Source of the DNA: an uncultured Campylobacter sp.
GTDB taxonomy: Bacteria > Campylobacterota > Campylobacteria > Campylobacterales > Campylobacteraceae
NCBI RefSeq assembly: GCF_937959485.1
Contig: NZ_CALGPY010000006.1
Span: 186,001 to 250,000, forward strand
Length of the DNA stretch: 64,000 nucleotides
Reading direction: 5' to 3'
The notes under the pieces are model-generated. The model saw only the letters and a list, made by a program, of their open reading frames with translations. It did no database searches and had not been told where the DNA came from. Numbering within the stretch: the first letter of the stretch is position 1; each line of letters opens with the position of its first letter. Below are positions 1 through 9,835 of the stretch, piece after piece. The translations under genes were made by a program, and so were the position numbers.

Positions 1-2576
1 CCGTAGATGATCGAGGTGCCCGATTTGGAATTTTCGTCATCCACGACGCTAAAGCCTCTTAAGCTTTGATTGATCGACGGTGGCAAAAGCCCGATACCCA
101 GGCGGCTAGCCTCGTCGATATATTTTGAAATTTTATCGGTATTGCCCTCCTCTGAAGTAAGCAGCGCCGCCATAAACTCCGCCGGATAGTAGGTCTTAAG
201 ATAGGCCGTCTGAAAGGTGATCATCGAATACGCCGCGGCGTGGGATTTGTTAAAGCCGTAGGAGGCAAATTTCATAATCAGATCAAATAACTCATCCGCC
301 TTAGCTACGTCAAAGCCCAGCTCTTTGGCACCGCTTAGATACTGCTCTCGCATGTGGGCAAGCTTCTTCTCATCCTTTTTACCCATCGCGCGGCGCACCA
401 GATCGGCATCGCCCAAGCTAAAGCCGCCCACCTTCTGCACGATCTGCATGACCTGCTCTTGATAGACGATGATACCGTATGTGGGCTCTAAAATTTCTTT
501 TATCTCTGGGAAGATATAGCTAGCGCTCAGCTCGCCGTGTTTGATCCTGATAAAATCAGGGATTAGATCCATCGGCCCCGGGCGGTATAGCGAGATCATC
601 GCGATGATATCCTCGAAGCGGTCGGGGCGCAGGTTCATCGCAAGATCCTGCATGCCCACGCCCTCGATTTGAAAAATCCCCAGCGTGTTACCGCTTTGAA
701 TCGTCTCGTAGGTCTTGTGGTCGTTGAAATCTATCTCCTCCCAGACGATATCACGGCCGTAGCGGCGCTTGACGAGCTTGGCGGCGTTATCGATAACGTC
801 GAGGTTTTTTAGACCCAGGAAGTCAAATTTTATCAGATCGACGTCCTCGAGATAATTTTTGGTGTATTGCGTTACTAGGCGCGCATCCTCGCCCTTATCC
901 TGCTTAAATAGCGGCGCTTTGTTCCACAGCGGCTCGTTTGAGATCACCACTCCCGCAGCGTGCATACCTGCATTGCGATTTAGCCCTTCAAGGCCCAGCG
1001 CAAACTCCCAAACCTGCTGTGCGATCGGATCTGCATCGATAAATTCTTTCAGCTTCGGCTCGGCGTCGTAAGCCTGCTTGAGCGTGATGCCGAGCTTATC
1101 GGGGATCAGCTTTGCCATCTTATCGGCCTGCGAAAGCGGCATATCGCAGACGCGAGCCACGTCGCGGATGACGCCGCGCGCGAGCAGCTTACCGAAGGTC
1201 GCAACCTGCGCTACATTGTATTTGCCATACTGATCGATGACGTAGTCGATCACCTCGCCTCTGCGCGCCTGGCAAAAATCCACGTCGATGTCGGGCATCG
1301 AGATACGCGACGGATTTAAAAATCGCTCAAAAAGTAGATTATACGGGATCGGATCGAGGTCAGTAATGCGAAGCGCATACGCGCAGATGCTGCCCGCCGC
1401 AGAGCCGCGACCTGGGCCAACCGGAATGTCGTGATCCTTCGCCCAGTTGATGAAATCCTGCACGATGACCATATAGCCCGAAAAATGCATGTTTTTGATG
1501 ATGGCAAGCTCCTTTTCCAGGCGCTCGCGATAAATTTCATGCTTAGTAGGATCAATAAATTTAAGGCGCTCTTTAAGCCCTTCGCGGCACAGATAATCGA
1601 ATAAAAAGTCATCGTTTGAAAAGCTATAGCGCTCATCAGGCTGCGGAAGCGAAAGCCCGAGCCTAGCGGCGTATTCGATCGTAAATTTAAAATTCGGCGG
1701 CGTCGGCGCGTAGTCCTTCTCGTCGAAAGCAAATTTCAGATTGCATTTTTCTACGATCTCGGCGGTATTTTCGATCACTTCGGGGATATCCGCAAAAAGC
1801 CGCCTCATCTCCTCATCGCTTTTTACGTAAAATTCCGAAACGACGTGTTTTAGGCGGTCGCCATCGTTGATCGTCTTGCCCATCGAGATGCACTGATAGA
1901 CGTCGTGAGCCTTGGCGCGATCCTTGCGCGAGTAGTGAGCGTCGTTCGTGGCGATGATCTTGACGCCGATTTCGCGCGAAAGGCGGATGAGGTCTTTATC
2001 GACGTTTAATTGCTCGCCGATGCCGTGGCGCATGATTTCTAGATAAAAATCCTCGCCGAAAATTTCCTTATACTCAAGCGCCGCTTTTTTCGCCGCTTCG
2101 TAGCCGCCCGCGCCGCGCTTTAAATTTCGCTCGCTTCTATTTAGATGAAATTCCACCTCGCCCGCTAGGCATGCCGAGGAGCAAATGAGCCCCTCGCTAT
2201 GCTCTTTTAAAATTTTTTTGTTGATCCTCGGATAGTAGTAGAAGCCGTCCAAAAACGCGCGCGAGCTAAGATACATTAAATTTTTATAACCCGTCTCGTT
2301 TTTGGCAAGCAGTATCAAGTGGTAGCGCTGGCGGTCGCTTTTATCGCCGATATCCTCGTGGTTGTGCAGGTAGGTCTCGATGCCGATGATAGGTTTAATG
2401 CCGTGCTTTTTCATCGTCTGATAAAAGTCTATCGCGCCGAACATATTGCCGTGATCGGTGATCGCGCACGCCTTGGTGCCGCGGCTCTGCAAAAGCTCGG
2501 CGAGCTCGCTTACTTTATTTGCGCCGTCTAGCAGCGAATACTCGGTGTGAAGGTGCAGGTGGGTGTAGTCACTCAT
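1..2576 (-). CDS. dnaE: DNA polymerase III subunit alpha, N-terminal 858 codons (C-terminus outside window)
   Basis: Catalytic subunit of the replicative polymerase. Translating the minus strand from the ATG at 2576 gives one uninterrupted frame to base 1. It opens with a PHP domain (HLHTEYS near residue 6, then TDHGNM), and the palm carries PDIDVDF at about residues 428-434, whose aspartates bind the catalytic metals. Other family landmarks are GPGRGSAAGS, GMHAAGVVIS, FDFLGLKNL and YRPGPMDLIP. The family is about 1,150-1,200 residues long, so roughly the last quarter (finger end, OB fold, tau-binding tail) lies beyond the window. A good Shine-Dalgarno (AAAAGGATC) precedes the ATG, and a TATAAT box on the minus strand sits about 30 bases upstream. 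The truncation is caused by the window edge only. Confidence 0.97.
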   Translation of the reverse strand, partial: MSDYTHLHLHTEYSLLDGANKVSELAELLQSRGTKACAITDHGNMFGAIDFYQTMKKHGIKPIIGIETYLHNHEDIGDKSDRQRYHLILLAKNETGYKNLMYLSSRAFLDGFYYYPRINKKILKEHSEGLICSSACLAGEVEFHLNRSERNLKRGAGGYEAAKKAALEYKEIFGEDFYLEIMRHGIGEQLNVDKDLIRLSREIGVKIIATNDAHYSRKDRAKAHDVYQCISMGKTINDGDRLKHVVSEFYVKSDEEMRRLFADIPEVIENTAEIVEKCNLKFAFDEKDYAPTPPNFKFTIEYAARLGLSLPQPDERYSFSNDDFLFDYLCREGLKERLKFIDPTKHEIYRERLEKELAIIKNMHFSGYMVIVQDFINWAKDHDIPVGPGRGSAAGSICAYALRITDLDPIPYNLLFERFLNPSRISMPDIDVDFCQARRGEVIDYVIDQYGKYNVAQVATFGKLLARGVIRDVARVCDMPLSQADKMAKLIPDKLGITLKQAYDAEPKLKEFIDADPIAQQVWEFALGLEGLNRNAGMHAAGVVISNEPLWNKAPLFKQDKGEDARLVTQYTKNYLEDVDLIKFDFLGLKNLDVIDNAAKLVKRRYGRDIVWEEIDFNDHKTYETIQSGNTLGIFQIEGVGMQDLAMNLRPDRFEDIIAMISLYRPGPMDLIPDFIRIKHGELSASYIFPEIKEILEPTYGIIVYQEQVMQIVQKVGGFSLGDADLVRRAMGKKDEKKLAHMREQYLSGAKELGFDVAKADELFDLIMKFASYGFNKSHAAAYSMITFQTAYLKTYYPAEFMAALLTSEEGNTDKISKYIDEASRLGIGLLPPSINQSLRGFSVVDDENSKSGTSIIY

Positions 2577-2601
2577 TTTGATCCTTTTTTCTGTTGGAGC
2601 G

Positions 2602-2607
2602 ATTATA
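2602..2607 (-). promoter_or_regulatory. -10 box for dnaE
   Basis: Minus strand reads TATAATCGC about 26 bases before the dnaE ATG, with no obvious -35, as in Campylobacter sigma-70 promoters. The same TATAATCGC string precedes several other genes here. Confidence 0.5.
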
Positions 2608-2899
2608 TTAAATTCGGGCTTTAGAAACGGTCAAATTTAATGGAATTTTAGCTTAAATTTCAGCGCGAAATTTTACGAGTAAATTTTGTTACGGAATTTT
2701 ACTTCGAAGGTTTTACATTCTGGGTTTTGCGGATTAAATTTTGACAAAATTTTAAGCTTAAAATCCTGTGATGAAATTTTGCTATCGTAAAATTCCGCCT
2801 CGATGGAATTTTGGTTCAATATAGTTCCGTAAAATTTCACGACTTAAATCATCGTAAAATTTTGCGGTTTAAAATTCGCGCTTGCAAAGCCTTGCGGCT
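2608..2899. other. Gene-free, RAATTY-rich spacer
   Basis: Lies between the racemase end and the dnaE promoter. No ORF with a ribosome-binding site is visible. It is dominated by repeated AAATTT/GAATTT words separated by short GC-containing spacers. Confidence 0.6.
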
Positions 2900-3580
2900 C
2901 TACGATCTTGAGAATTCCACGATCGCTTTAGCAAGCTCTCTAGTAGGATCGACGAAAATTTTATCGCTTTTGATTAACGGCAAAAATAGCGGCAGCTCGG
3001 TGCAGGCAACGACGTAAATATCAGCATCGATTTTGCCTAGCAAATTCTCAAAAGCTCCCACGTATTCGGCAGTCTTGCCCGCCTTAACACCTTTGTAGAT
3101 GCAATCCATCAAAACCGCTTGATTTTCTTCGCCGAGATCCACGCTGATTAGCCCCGCTTCTTTAAGCGGATCGTCGTAAATTTTAGCTTTTTTTGTACCG
3201 ATAGTTGCTAGCACAGCTATTTTATGGGCGTTTGGATAATTTTTGCGAATCGCTTTTACGGTGACCTCGGCGATATGAATTAGCGGGATTTCCACCGCAG
3301 CTTCTACATCGTCTGCGAAAAAATGCGCCGTGTTGCACGCCATCGCAAACGCCTTGCAGCCTGCATTTTTGAGCCTAACGGCGCTCTCGCTTAGGCGCGG
3401 AAGCGGATTTTCGCCCTTGCCTAAGATAAACGCCGTGCGATCTTCGATCTGCGGATAGCTATCGATTACAAGCGGAATATTTTCTTGATCGCTGCCCGCC
3501 GCAGTCTCTTCTATGATCTTCATATACAGATCCGCACTCGCCAAAGGTCCCATTCCACCGATAATTCCAACTCTTTTCAT
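2900..3580 (-). CDS. Aspartate/glutamate racemase family protein
   Basis: 226 residues, the usual length of the PLP-independent Asp/Glu/hydantoin racemase family, which interconverts L- and D-aspartate (or glutamate) through two cysteines acting as acid and base. Both are visible: Cys82 in MACNTAH and Cys193 in ACTELP. The N-terminus MKRVGIIGGMGPLAS is the typical family opening. It lies 28 bases downstream of a dicarboxylate/amino-acid symporter on the same strand, so uptake and racemisation of aspartate or glutamate may be coupled. That link is inference. The exact substrate cannot be read from sequence, and a broad-specificity amino-acid racemase remains possible. Confidence 0.85.
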   Translation of the reverse strand: MKRVGIIGGMGPLASADLYMKIIEETAAGSDQENIPLVIDSYPQIEDRTAFILGKGENPLPRLSESAVRLKNAGCKAFAMACNTAHFFADDVEAAVEIPLIHIAEVTVKAIRKNYPNAHKIAVLATIGTKKAKIYDDPLKEAGLISVDLGEENQAVLMDCIYKGVKAGKTAEYVGAFENLLGKIDADIYVVACTELPLFLPLIKSDKIFVDPTRELAKAIVEFSRS

Positions 3581-3608
3581 AGCTCGTCCTTTCTAAATTT
3601 TAATTGGG

Positions 3609-4919
3609 TTAATTCTCCCACTTACTCATATCCATTTCGTTTTCGCTCTTTGCGACGTAGATCGACGCGACAACATCGCCCGTTACGTTCATCGAGGTTC
3701 GCCCCATATCCAAAATCGCATCAATGCCCAAAATCATTCCGTAAGCGATCGCTACATTACCGCTTACCTTGACGCCGATAGACTCGAGCACTAAAAGCAG
3801 CATCAGCGCACCGGCTCCCGGAACCCCGGCAGTTCCGATCGCCGCAAGCATCGAAGTGATGATGATCGTGAGGTAGTGGCTGCTGTTTAGATCGATACCG
3901 CAAGCATTAGCGATAAAAAGAGTGCACACGCCCAAATATACGGTCGTGCCGTTCATATTCACCGTAGCGCCCACGGGCAAAACAAAGCCGTAGATCGCCT
4001 TTGGAATTCCCATATCTTCGGCGGTTTGCATCGTAATCGGAAGCGTGCCGTTGGAGCTGCGGGTAACAAAAGCCGTAAGCATCGGCGGACGCACTTTTTT
4101 AAGGAATTTAATCGGGCTAACTCCGATAAGCATACAAATAACGCAATAAACCGCAAATACTTGAATCGCAAGTCCCACGTATAGGGTAATCGTGACATTT
4201 AATAGCGAGCTGAAAGCCTCGATACCGCTTTTATTAAACACTACAAACATTAGCGCAAAAACGCCAATTGGTGCGTATTGCATTACCCAGTGCACGACCT
4301 TAAACATAATCTCGCTCATTCCGTCGAAAAAATTATAAACCGTATCAGCGGAATTTTTAATACGAGCATCACTAATGTCGCGACAAAACGCAAGCCCTAC
4401 GCCAAGAAATAAGCAAAACGCGATGATCGGCAAAATTTCGCCCTTGGCTATGGAATCAAAAGGATTCGTAGGAATTATATTAAGCAAAATTTTACTCATA
4501 CTAGGCGCGTTCGCTGCCTTTTCGACAGCCTTGGACGCATCGCTTAGATCAAGCCCGCTACCTGGAGAAAATACAAACGCACACGCTAGGCCGATGACGA
4601 TCGCAAAAAGCGTCGTTATAGCGTAAAATATGATCGCCTTAACGCCTACTTTGCCCAGGTGCGCGGGCGAGATACTGCTAGTGCCCACGATCAGCGAACA
4701 GATAATGATCGGCACCATAATCATCTTTAAAAGTCTCACGAAAAGATCTCCCAAAGGTGTTAAAATCGCCACCCACGTTGTATCGCCCACCGGCATATTT
4801 TTAGGTAGTAACATACCAATCGCAGAGCCCAACACTAAAGCGATAATGATGCGCCAAAGCAAGCTTGAGTTAAAATAAAAGGCTAAAATTCCGCCTTTTT
4901 TCGTTTGATTTTCTGACAT
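3609..4919 (-). CDS. Dicarboxylate/amino acid:cation symporter (DAACS family)
   Basis: About 436 residues with the DctA/GltP/SdcS fold: eight or so hydrophobic segments, a serine-rich re-entrant loop region (AFVTRSSNGTLPITM), the NMNGTTVYLGV cation-site helix and AAIGTAGVPGAGALMLLLVLE. It imports C4-dicarboxylates or acidic amino acids with Na+ or H+ across the inner membrane. Two ATGs lie 6 bases apart (4925 and 4919). The AGGGAG ribosome-binding site at 4926-4931 directly abuts the first but is 6 bases from the second, so I choose 4919. The adjacent aspartate racemase suggests aspartate or glutamate as a substrate, by inference. Confidence 0.88.
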   Translation of the reverse strand: MSENQTKKGGILAFYFNSSLLWRIIIALVLGSAIGMLLPKNMPVGDTTWVAILTPLGDLFVRLLKMIMVPIIICSLIVGTSSISPAHLGKVGVKAIIFYAITTLFAIVIGLACAFVFSPGSGLDLSDASKAVEKAANAPSMSKILLNIIPTNPFDSIAKGEILPIIAFCLFLGVGLAFCRDISDARIKNSADTVYNFFDGMSEIMFKVVHWVMQYAPIGVFALMFVVFNKSGIEAFSSLLNVTITLYVGLAIQVFAVYCVICMLIGVSPIKFLKKVRPPMLTAFVTRSSNGTLPITMQTAEDMGIPKAIYGFVLPVGATVNMNGTTVYLGVCTLFIANACGIDLNSSHYLTIIITSMLAAIGTAGVPGAGALMLLLVLESIGVKVSGNVAIAYGMILGIDAILDMGRTSMNVTGDVVASIYVAKSENEMDMSKWEN

Positions 4920-5168
4920 GGACATCTCCCTGCACTAAGAATTTTAACGGAATTCTACCGCAACTTGCCATAAAATAAAATTTAATCGGTCGCCAAATGA
5001 AAGTTAAATTTGAAAATTCAATTGCGAGCTTAACCAAATTTTAAAGCTGAAATTATGCGGCAAGCTTTGTCTTTTGAAGTTATGAAGCGGAATTTCAAAG
5101 GAAAAACGACGCATGGAATTTATGGAATTTTGTGAATTTTGATGCAGTGAAAAGCCGAAATTTTGTGG

Positions 5169-5245
5169 TGGTGGGCTCACTAGGACTTGAACCTAGGACC
5201 ATCCGGTTATGAGCCGGATGCTCTAACCAACTGAGCTATGAGCCC
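5169..5245 (-). tRNA. tRNA with CAT anticodon (tRNA-Met, or tRNA-Ile2)
   Basis: 77-base cloverleaf on the minus strand with encoded CCA. Acceptor arms GGGCTCA/TGAGCCC pair fully, the D arm is GCTC/GAGC, the anticodon stem TCCGG/CCGGA encloses the loop CTCATAA (anticodon CAT), and the T arm is CTAGG-TTCAAGT-CCTAG. The CAT anticodon fits elongator Met. A lysidine-modified Ile2 tRNA has the same encoded anticodon and cannot be excluded by eye. It is not the initiator tRNA, because the three G:C pairs at the anticodon stem base are absent. Confidence 0.93.
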
Positions 5246-5497
5246 GCCAGCGGTGAAAAAGAAATGTGATTTTACAAAAATAATCTTAAAACGGCGTTAA
5301 AATTCTAACCGCAGAATTTTATGAAACTTAGGCCCGCTCAAATTGTGGCTAAATTTCACGCCAAAGCGCGCGACTTTATCTGATTTACTATCAGATCGCT
5401 TTCATGCGCATAAGGCGGCGTAAATTTAAGACAAAATTTATATATTCCGGCTCTTAAATCCGCCGCCATAATCTAATCCGCCCTTAAATCGCGTGAA

Positions 5498-6156
5498 TTA
5501 ATAGCTTGTTTTCACGCTAATAGGCTCCGATAGCATTTTAGGGACGCCAGGTAGCTCATACGCTCCCTGGCAGATATTATTTTCGGCATCGGGACCTTTT
5601 TCGATAGAGATAGTTTTCTTTTCGCCGTCTACGCTGATTAGAAAGCATTTATCCCCTTTTAAGCTTTTAAGATATGCGGAATTCGCTCCGTTAGGCTCTA
5701 GCGGAACATTCGTCATAACCGAAAAATCGGATGCGAATTTGCCTTGAGAGATATAGTAAGCGTCTAGATCGTATTTAACGGTACTTAAATTTGTCGCTAA
5801 TCTAGAAATCTCCGCATCATCTCTAGTAGTCAGCCCTGGTTCCGCAATCGCTACTGCAGGTAAAGCGATTGCTACGATACAAACCGCAGCTACTATCGTC
5901 GCTACGGATACTTTTTGGGGCGTTACGTCATATTTGTAGTTCTGCAGCGACTCTGCGGCGACGGCAAGCGAGCTTTTATTTTTGCGCACCATATCGCTAG
6001 TAAAAGGTAAAAATAGAAATTTACTGTATTCCATAAGACCCAATCCCGCGGGAGCGGTCCGACTAAAATGGTTAAGGATTAAACCCGACAAATAAGTTAA
6101 AATAGCCAAATCCAACCGCTTAGAAAAAACCAAATAATGTTGCCTAAAATACGCAT
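5498..6156 (-). pseudogene. Frameshifted YccF-like start joined to a type IV pilin-like C-terminus
   Basis: The ATG at 6156 has a good ribosome-binding site (GAGG, 6-base spacing) and begins MRILGNIIWFFLSGW, which resembles the start of the YccF (DUF307) inner-membrane family, but this frame stops after 19 codons. The following conserved piece (AILTYLSGLIL, then GLGLMEYSKFLFLPF) is in another frame. The short stretch between those two pieces reads TILVGP, as YccF would, only in a third frame. From about residue 95 of the long frame there is a hydrophobic helix and then TTRDDAE, DAYYISQGKFASDF and a CFL...C pair, which resembles the C-terminal half of Epsilonproteobacterial type IV pilin-like proteins. 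The prepilin FTxIE signal is absent. An uninterrupted 229-codon frame from 6187 exists, but it has no better start. Decayed gene, recombinant or sequencing errors are all possible. Confidence 0.45.
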
Positions 6157-6187
6157 ATTTTACCTCTTTATAAATTATGTAAATCAA

Positions 6188-6839
6188 GCAAGCCGCCTGC
6201 TACAGACGTTGCACAGCCCACCATTGCTTTTGCGGCGTATTTGATGCAACCTGCACGCTATGCCGCACAAAACAAGTCTTGTACGCGCAAAATTTCCCAT
6301 GCGCAAAACAACTGCGAAATGATAAGGGATGGGGTTTAACGATTGGCAACAAACTCTTTTCATCGATAAAATTTTAGTATGCAAATAACTGCGGCGATGG
6401 TGTTTAAAAAATTTAAATTTGTTTTAAAAAATATTAGAAATTCTAAAATTTCGATGCCGAAATTTAAAAAATTTCATAAATTTTATAAAATTTGCAGATC
6501 AAAATTTTAAAATTTTTACAGTACAGAAAAGCGAATTCTTAAAAATTTTGCTATAGCTTTTAGTGTAAAATCTTCCTAATTGAGATACAAGATAGAAATT
6601 CCAAATCAAATTTTCGCAACATGAAGCGCTTCCTTAATTATGAATTTAAAATTTTACACGCTACACGGTGCGGCATATTTCTGCCGAGATAAAATTCACA
6701 AGCTAAATTCCAACCTCGCAAACTCAAAAGCATACGGCAATTACTTCTTGAAATTCTAGCACCGCTTGTCCGCGGACAAATATCGTGTTACTTTACAAAA
6801 TTTGAGCCTCACGACGCAAGGCCGCCTCGCATTTCGTTC
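6188..6839. other. Gene-poor, AT-rich stretch
   Basis: No convincing gene. Just upstream of the YccF-like start, the minus strand has a short open stretch ending AKAMVGCATSVAGG...LHNL with a stop before the next ribosome-binding site. This could be a gene remnant, but nothing supports a start. Bases 6400-6650 are unusually rich in AAATTT and runs of A and T. Confidence 0.4.
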
Positions 6840-6885
6840 AGACGGCGACCCGTCCGCACGCCGCTATGGCGTCTCGTCGCCGTCT
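6840..6885 (-). terminator. Hairpin spanning the end of the DUF2130 gene
   Basis: Perfect 10-bp arms AGACGGCGAC (6840-6849) and GTCGCCGTCT (6876-6885), with an inner ACGCC/GGCGT stem. The stop codon lies within the structure. No strong T-run follows, so terminator function is uncertain. Confidence 0.35.
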
Positions 6886-8207
6886 TGGTTTTGAAGCGCG
6901 CCCGCTTCGCTCTCCGTCGCAATCGCCTCGAGGCTTAAAATTTCATCGACGTCCTCCAGCTGCGCTATGCCGCTTCCGGCGATGCTTCTGATACTTGCGT
7001 GCATCGCGATCGCGCCGTCTCGCGCACGCGCGATCTGTTTTTCACGCTGTTTCCAGATGCGCTCCATCGCGTTGCGCTCCTTATTTAGGCTCTCTTGCAT
7101 GCCGACAAATGCCGAAACGATCGTCTTTATCTGGTTTGCAAACTCGGGCGAGGTCAGATAGTCGTAGAGCATCGCCGTTTTGCTATCTTGATTTTGCCCC
7201 GATCTTTTGGCAAACGCAAGCGCCACGACATGTTCGCGCAAGACGGCGCAAAGCCCCTTAAATTCCTCAAACGAACAGATCCAGATGCTAGCATCGCTCG
7301 GCGCTTGATGCAGCCTAGGGCTGTGAGGCGGCATCTGCTCGGTGACGATAACGCCGATCTGCGCGCTCTCGCCTATCATATCGTCTTTGAGTTTGTCGAT
7401 CCATTTGGGCTCGAAGCTTTTCGTGCGCTTACTCTCGTATAAAATTTTACCGCAGCCCGCAAACTCCCTCGTATGCACTGTCTGCACGCAGTCTGCGCCG
7501 CGCGCGCCCTTTTTGACCTCATCTATCTCGTCCAAAGGAAAGTTTAGCCGCAGATACTCCTGTAGCGCAAGCTCCTGCACCTCGCCCTGAAGCTGCTGCG
7601 AGCCCACCTCCGAGCGGCGCTTGAGCTCGTTTATTTGGCCGATTAAGCTTTGGATCTGCTCATCTTTTTGGCGGAATTTCAGCTCATTTTCCTGCGAAAT
7701 TTGCTTCGAAAGCCGCTCACGCTCTTGGTTTACGCGGTTGGTTAGCTCGATCTCGGATTTGGCTTTATTCTCGGCTTCAAGCTCGCTAAATTTACGCTTT
7801 TGCGCTTCCATTTCGGCCTTTATTAAATTTAGCTCCGAAATTCTTTGCGATTTTTCTTGCAGCTCCTTTTGTAAAATTTCAAATTTCGCCGCATTTTCGC
7901 TCTCGATCTGAGATTTTGCGAGCGCTAAAATTTTCTCCCGCTCGTTGTTTAGCGCGGAATCGGTCGCCGCTTTTACGCGCTGCTCGAAAGCGTTTTCCTT
8001 CGCTTGCAGCTGCGCAAGATGCTTCGCGTACTCCTCACGCTTAGCGGCGATCTCGGCTTCAAATTTAAGCGTGGCTTCGTTTTGCTGCTGCTGCCACTTT
8101 CGCTTCTGCTGCAAAATTTCATCTTCAAATTTAGCCTTGATATCGCGTTGCAACGCCTCGTCTATATCAATCTGCGAGCCGCAGTGCGGGCACTTTACGT
8201 TAGCCAT
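6864..8207 (-). CDS. DUF2130 domain protein with N-terminal zinc-ribbon half-site and long coiled coil
   Basis: 447 residues. A CPHC pair lies at residues 6-9. A charged, Gln/Glu/Lys-rich coiled coil runs from about residue 20 to 210. A C-terminal domain follows with the DUF2130 landmarks KGARGADCVQTV, ILYESKRTKSFEPKWIDKLKDD, IGVIVTEQMP and WICSFEEFKGLC. The domain's D...ExK arrangement (GADC...YESK) recalls PD-(D/E)XK nucleases, and the family is widespread but functionally uncharacterised. Its ATG overlaps the end of putP by 8 bases, so the two are probably co-transcribed. No direct functional link to proline transport is evident. Confidence 0.85.
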   Translation of the reverse strand: MANVKCPHCGSQIDIDEALQRDIKAKFEDEILQQKRKWQQQQNEATLKFEAEIAAKREEYAKHLAQLQAKENAFEQRVKAATDSALNNEREKILALAKSQIESENAAKFEILQKELQEKSQRISELNLIKAEMEAQKRKFSELEAENKAKSEIELTNRVNQERERLSKQISQENELKFRQKDEQIQSLIGQINELKRRSEVGSQQLQGEVQELALQEYLRLNFPLDEIDEVKKGARGADCVQTVHTREFAGCGKILYESKRTKSFEPKWIDKLKDDMIGESAQIGVIVTEQMPPHSPRLHQAPSDASIWICSFEEFKGLCAVLREHVVALAFAKRSGQNQDSKTAMLYDYLTSPEFANQIKTIVSAFVGMQESLNKERNAMERIWKQREKQIARARDGAIAMHASIRSIAGSGIAQLEDVDEILSLEAIATESEAGALQNQDGDETP

Positions 8208-9708
8208 TTTTGCTTCCCAAACTCTGCTCTTTCATCTTTTCAAATTCCTGCGAAATTTGCGCGGCATTGGGCTCATCAGCCATCTTATCAAGCACCGAGT
8301 TGTAGCGATTTACGAGCAGTATCGCAAGCGCCGAAAAGCAAAAGCCTGGCAGCAGCTCGTAAACGACCCCTGAAAGCCCCGATAAGATCCAGCAAATGAC
8401 CGTGATACCGCCTACGAGCATGCCCACCAAAGCCGAGAGCGCGCTCATCTTTTTAGAATACAGGCTAAAAAGCAGCACCGCGCCGAAGCTCGCGCCAAAT
8501 CCCGCCCAGGCGTTTCCGACGACGTTTAGCACCGTATCGTTTGAGCCAAACGCCAATATCGCGGCGACTGCGGCGATGATCACGACGGCGATACGGCTAC
8601 TTAGCGTCTGCGTGCGCTCGCTCACCTCTTTTTTATAAAACGCGAAGATAAAATCTTTCGTAACCGCGCTAGCGCTTACCAAAAGCTGACTTGAGATGGT
8701 GCTCATAATCGCCGCCAGTACCGCAGAGATTATCACGCCTAGGATAAATGGATGAAAGAAAATTTTACCGAGCTCTAGGAAAATTTTTTCGGGATCGTCT
8801 ATGTTAAGGCCCTTTTGCGAAAAATACACAAAGCCGATCAGACCGCTAAGCATCGCGCCCGCAAGACCTAGCACCATCCACGAAATTCCGATGCGGCGCG
8901 CGCTATCAAGCTCACGCGAGCTTCTGATCGCCATAAAGCGCACGATGATGTGCGGCTGCCCGAAGTATCCGAGCCCCCAAGCAAGCAGACCCAAAACGCC
9001 TAAGAAGCTTTGATTGTAAAATAGATCAAGATGGTTCGCGCCATATAGCCGTACCTGCGCCAAAAAGGAGCTGTCCGCAGGGATCTGCAGCGCGCGGTAA
9101 GAAAACAGAGGGATTAAAATAAGCACCGCAAACATCAGCGCACCCTGAAATGCGTCGGTGATCGCGACGGCCTTAAATCCGCCGAAAAAGGTATAAAACA
9201 CGACGATTAAGATCGTAGCGACCGCGCCGTAGGTAAAGCTTAGCCCGAAAAAGCTCTCAAAGGTCTTGCCGCCCGCGATGATGCCGCTGCTAACATAGAG
9301 CGTAAAAAATATGATGATCAAAAGCCCCGAGATGATGCGAAGCGTCTTGGTACGGTCTTTAAAGCGGTTTTCTAAAAAATCCGGGATCGTGACGCTGTCG
9401 CTTGCTACCTCGGTGTAAATTCTAAGTCTTTTTGCAAGAAATTTATAATTGCACCATGCGCCCACGCAAAGTCCTAGGGCTATCCAGATATTGCAAATTC
9501 CCGTTGCAAACATCGCGCCGGGCACTCCCAAAAGCATCCAGCCGCTCATATCGCTAGCGCCCGCGCTAAGTGCCGTTACGAATGGGCCTAGGCGGCGGTT
9601 ATCGAGCAGATACTCGCTTAAGCTCGCATTCTTGTCATAATAATACCTACCTATAAAAATAAGTGCGCTGAAATATATCGCGATTGCGCAATAGGTCCAA
9701 AAGCTCAT
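8200..9708 (-). CDS. putP: Sodium/proline symporter
   Basis: 502 residues, the usual PutP length, with the sodium:solute symporter pattern of about 13 membrane helices. Recognisable family segments are SEYLLDNRRLGPFVTALSAGASDMSGW, VYSSGIIAG-type helix TLYVSSGIIAGG, FYTFFGGFKAVAITDAFQG and AIMSTISSQLLVSASAVTKD. It imports L-proline with Na+ for use as carbon, nitrogen or osmoprotectant. A ribosome-binding site (AGGAGG, plus-strand cctcctt) lies immediately before the ATG. The gene leads a two-gene unit with the DUF2130 gene. Confidence 0.93.
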   Translation of the reverse strand: MSFWTYCAIAIYFSALIFIGRYYYDKNASLSEYLLDNRRLGPFVTALSAGASDMSGWMLLGVPGAMFATGICNIWIALGLCVGAWCNYKFLAKRLRIYTEVASDSVTIPDFLENRFKDRTKTLRIISGLLIIIFFTLYVSSGIIAGGKTFESFFGLSFTYGAVATILIVVFYTFFGGFKAVAITDAFQGALMFAVLILIPLFSYRALQIPADSSFLAQVRLYGANHLDLFYNQSFLGVLGLLAWGLGYFGQPHIIVRFMAIRSSRELDSARRIGISWMVLGLAGAMLSGLIGFVYFSQKGLNIDDPEKIFLELGKIFFHPFILGVIISAVLAAIMSTISSQLLVSASAVTKDFIFAFYKKEVSERTQTLSSRIAVVIIAAVAAILAFGSNDTVLNVVGNAWAGFGASFGAVLLFSLYSKKMSALSALVGMLVGGITVICWILSGLSGVVYELLPGFCFSALAILLVNRYNSVLDKMADEPNAAQISQEFEKMKEQSLGSKNG

Positions 9709-9835
9709 CGTTACCTCCTTTTAAAAAAGCTAATTTTACTCTATTTCAAATAAAATTTTACTTTCGGAATTTAGCCAGATTTTAACGAAATTTTAGTATT
9801 CTTGCCATTTAAATTTTAAGAAAAAGGCGCCTTGG

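Noticed and set aside
1316..1732. 138-codon minus-strand frame near the window start
   Set aside because: It lies in a different frame within dnaE and its Arg/Ser-rich translation is a shadow of the polymerase gene.
6184..6384. 66-codon open frame on the minus strand upstream of the YccF-like start
   Set aside because: Unusual residue composition and no recognisable domain. The alternative frame ending LLDLHNL is equally unsupported.
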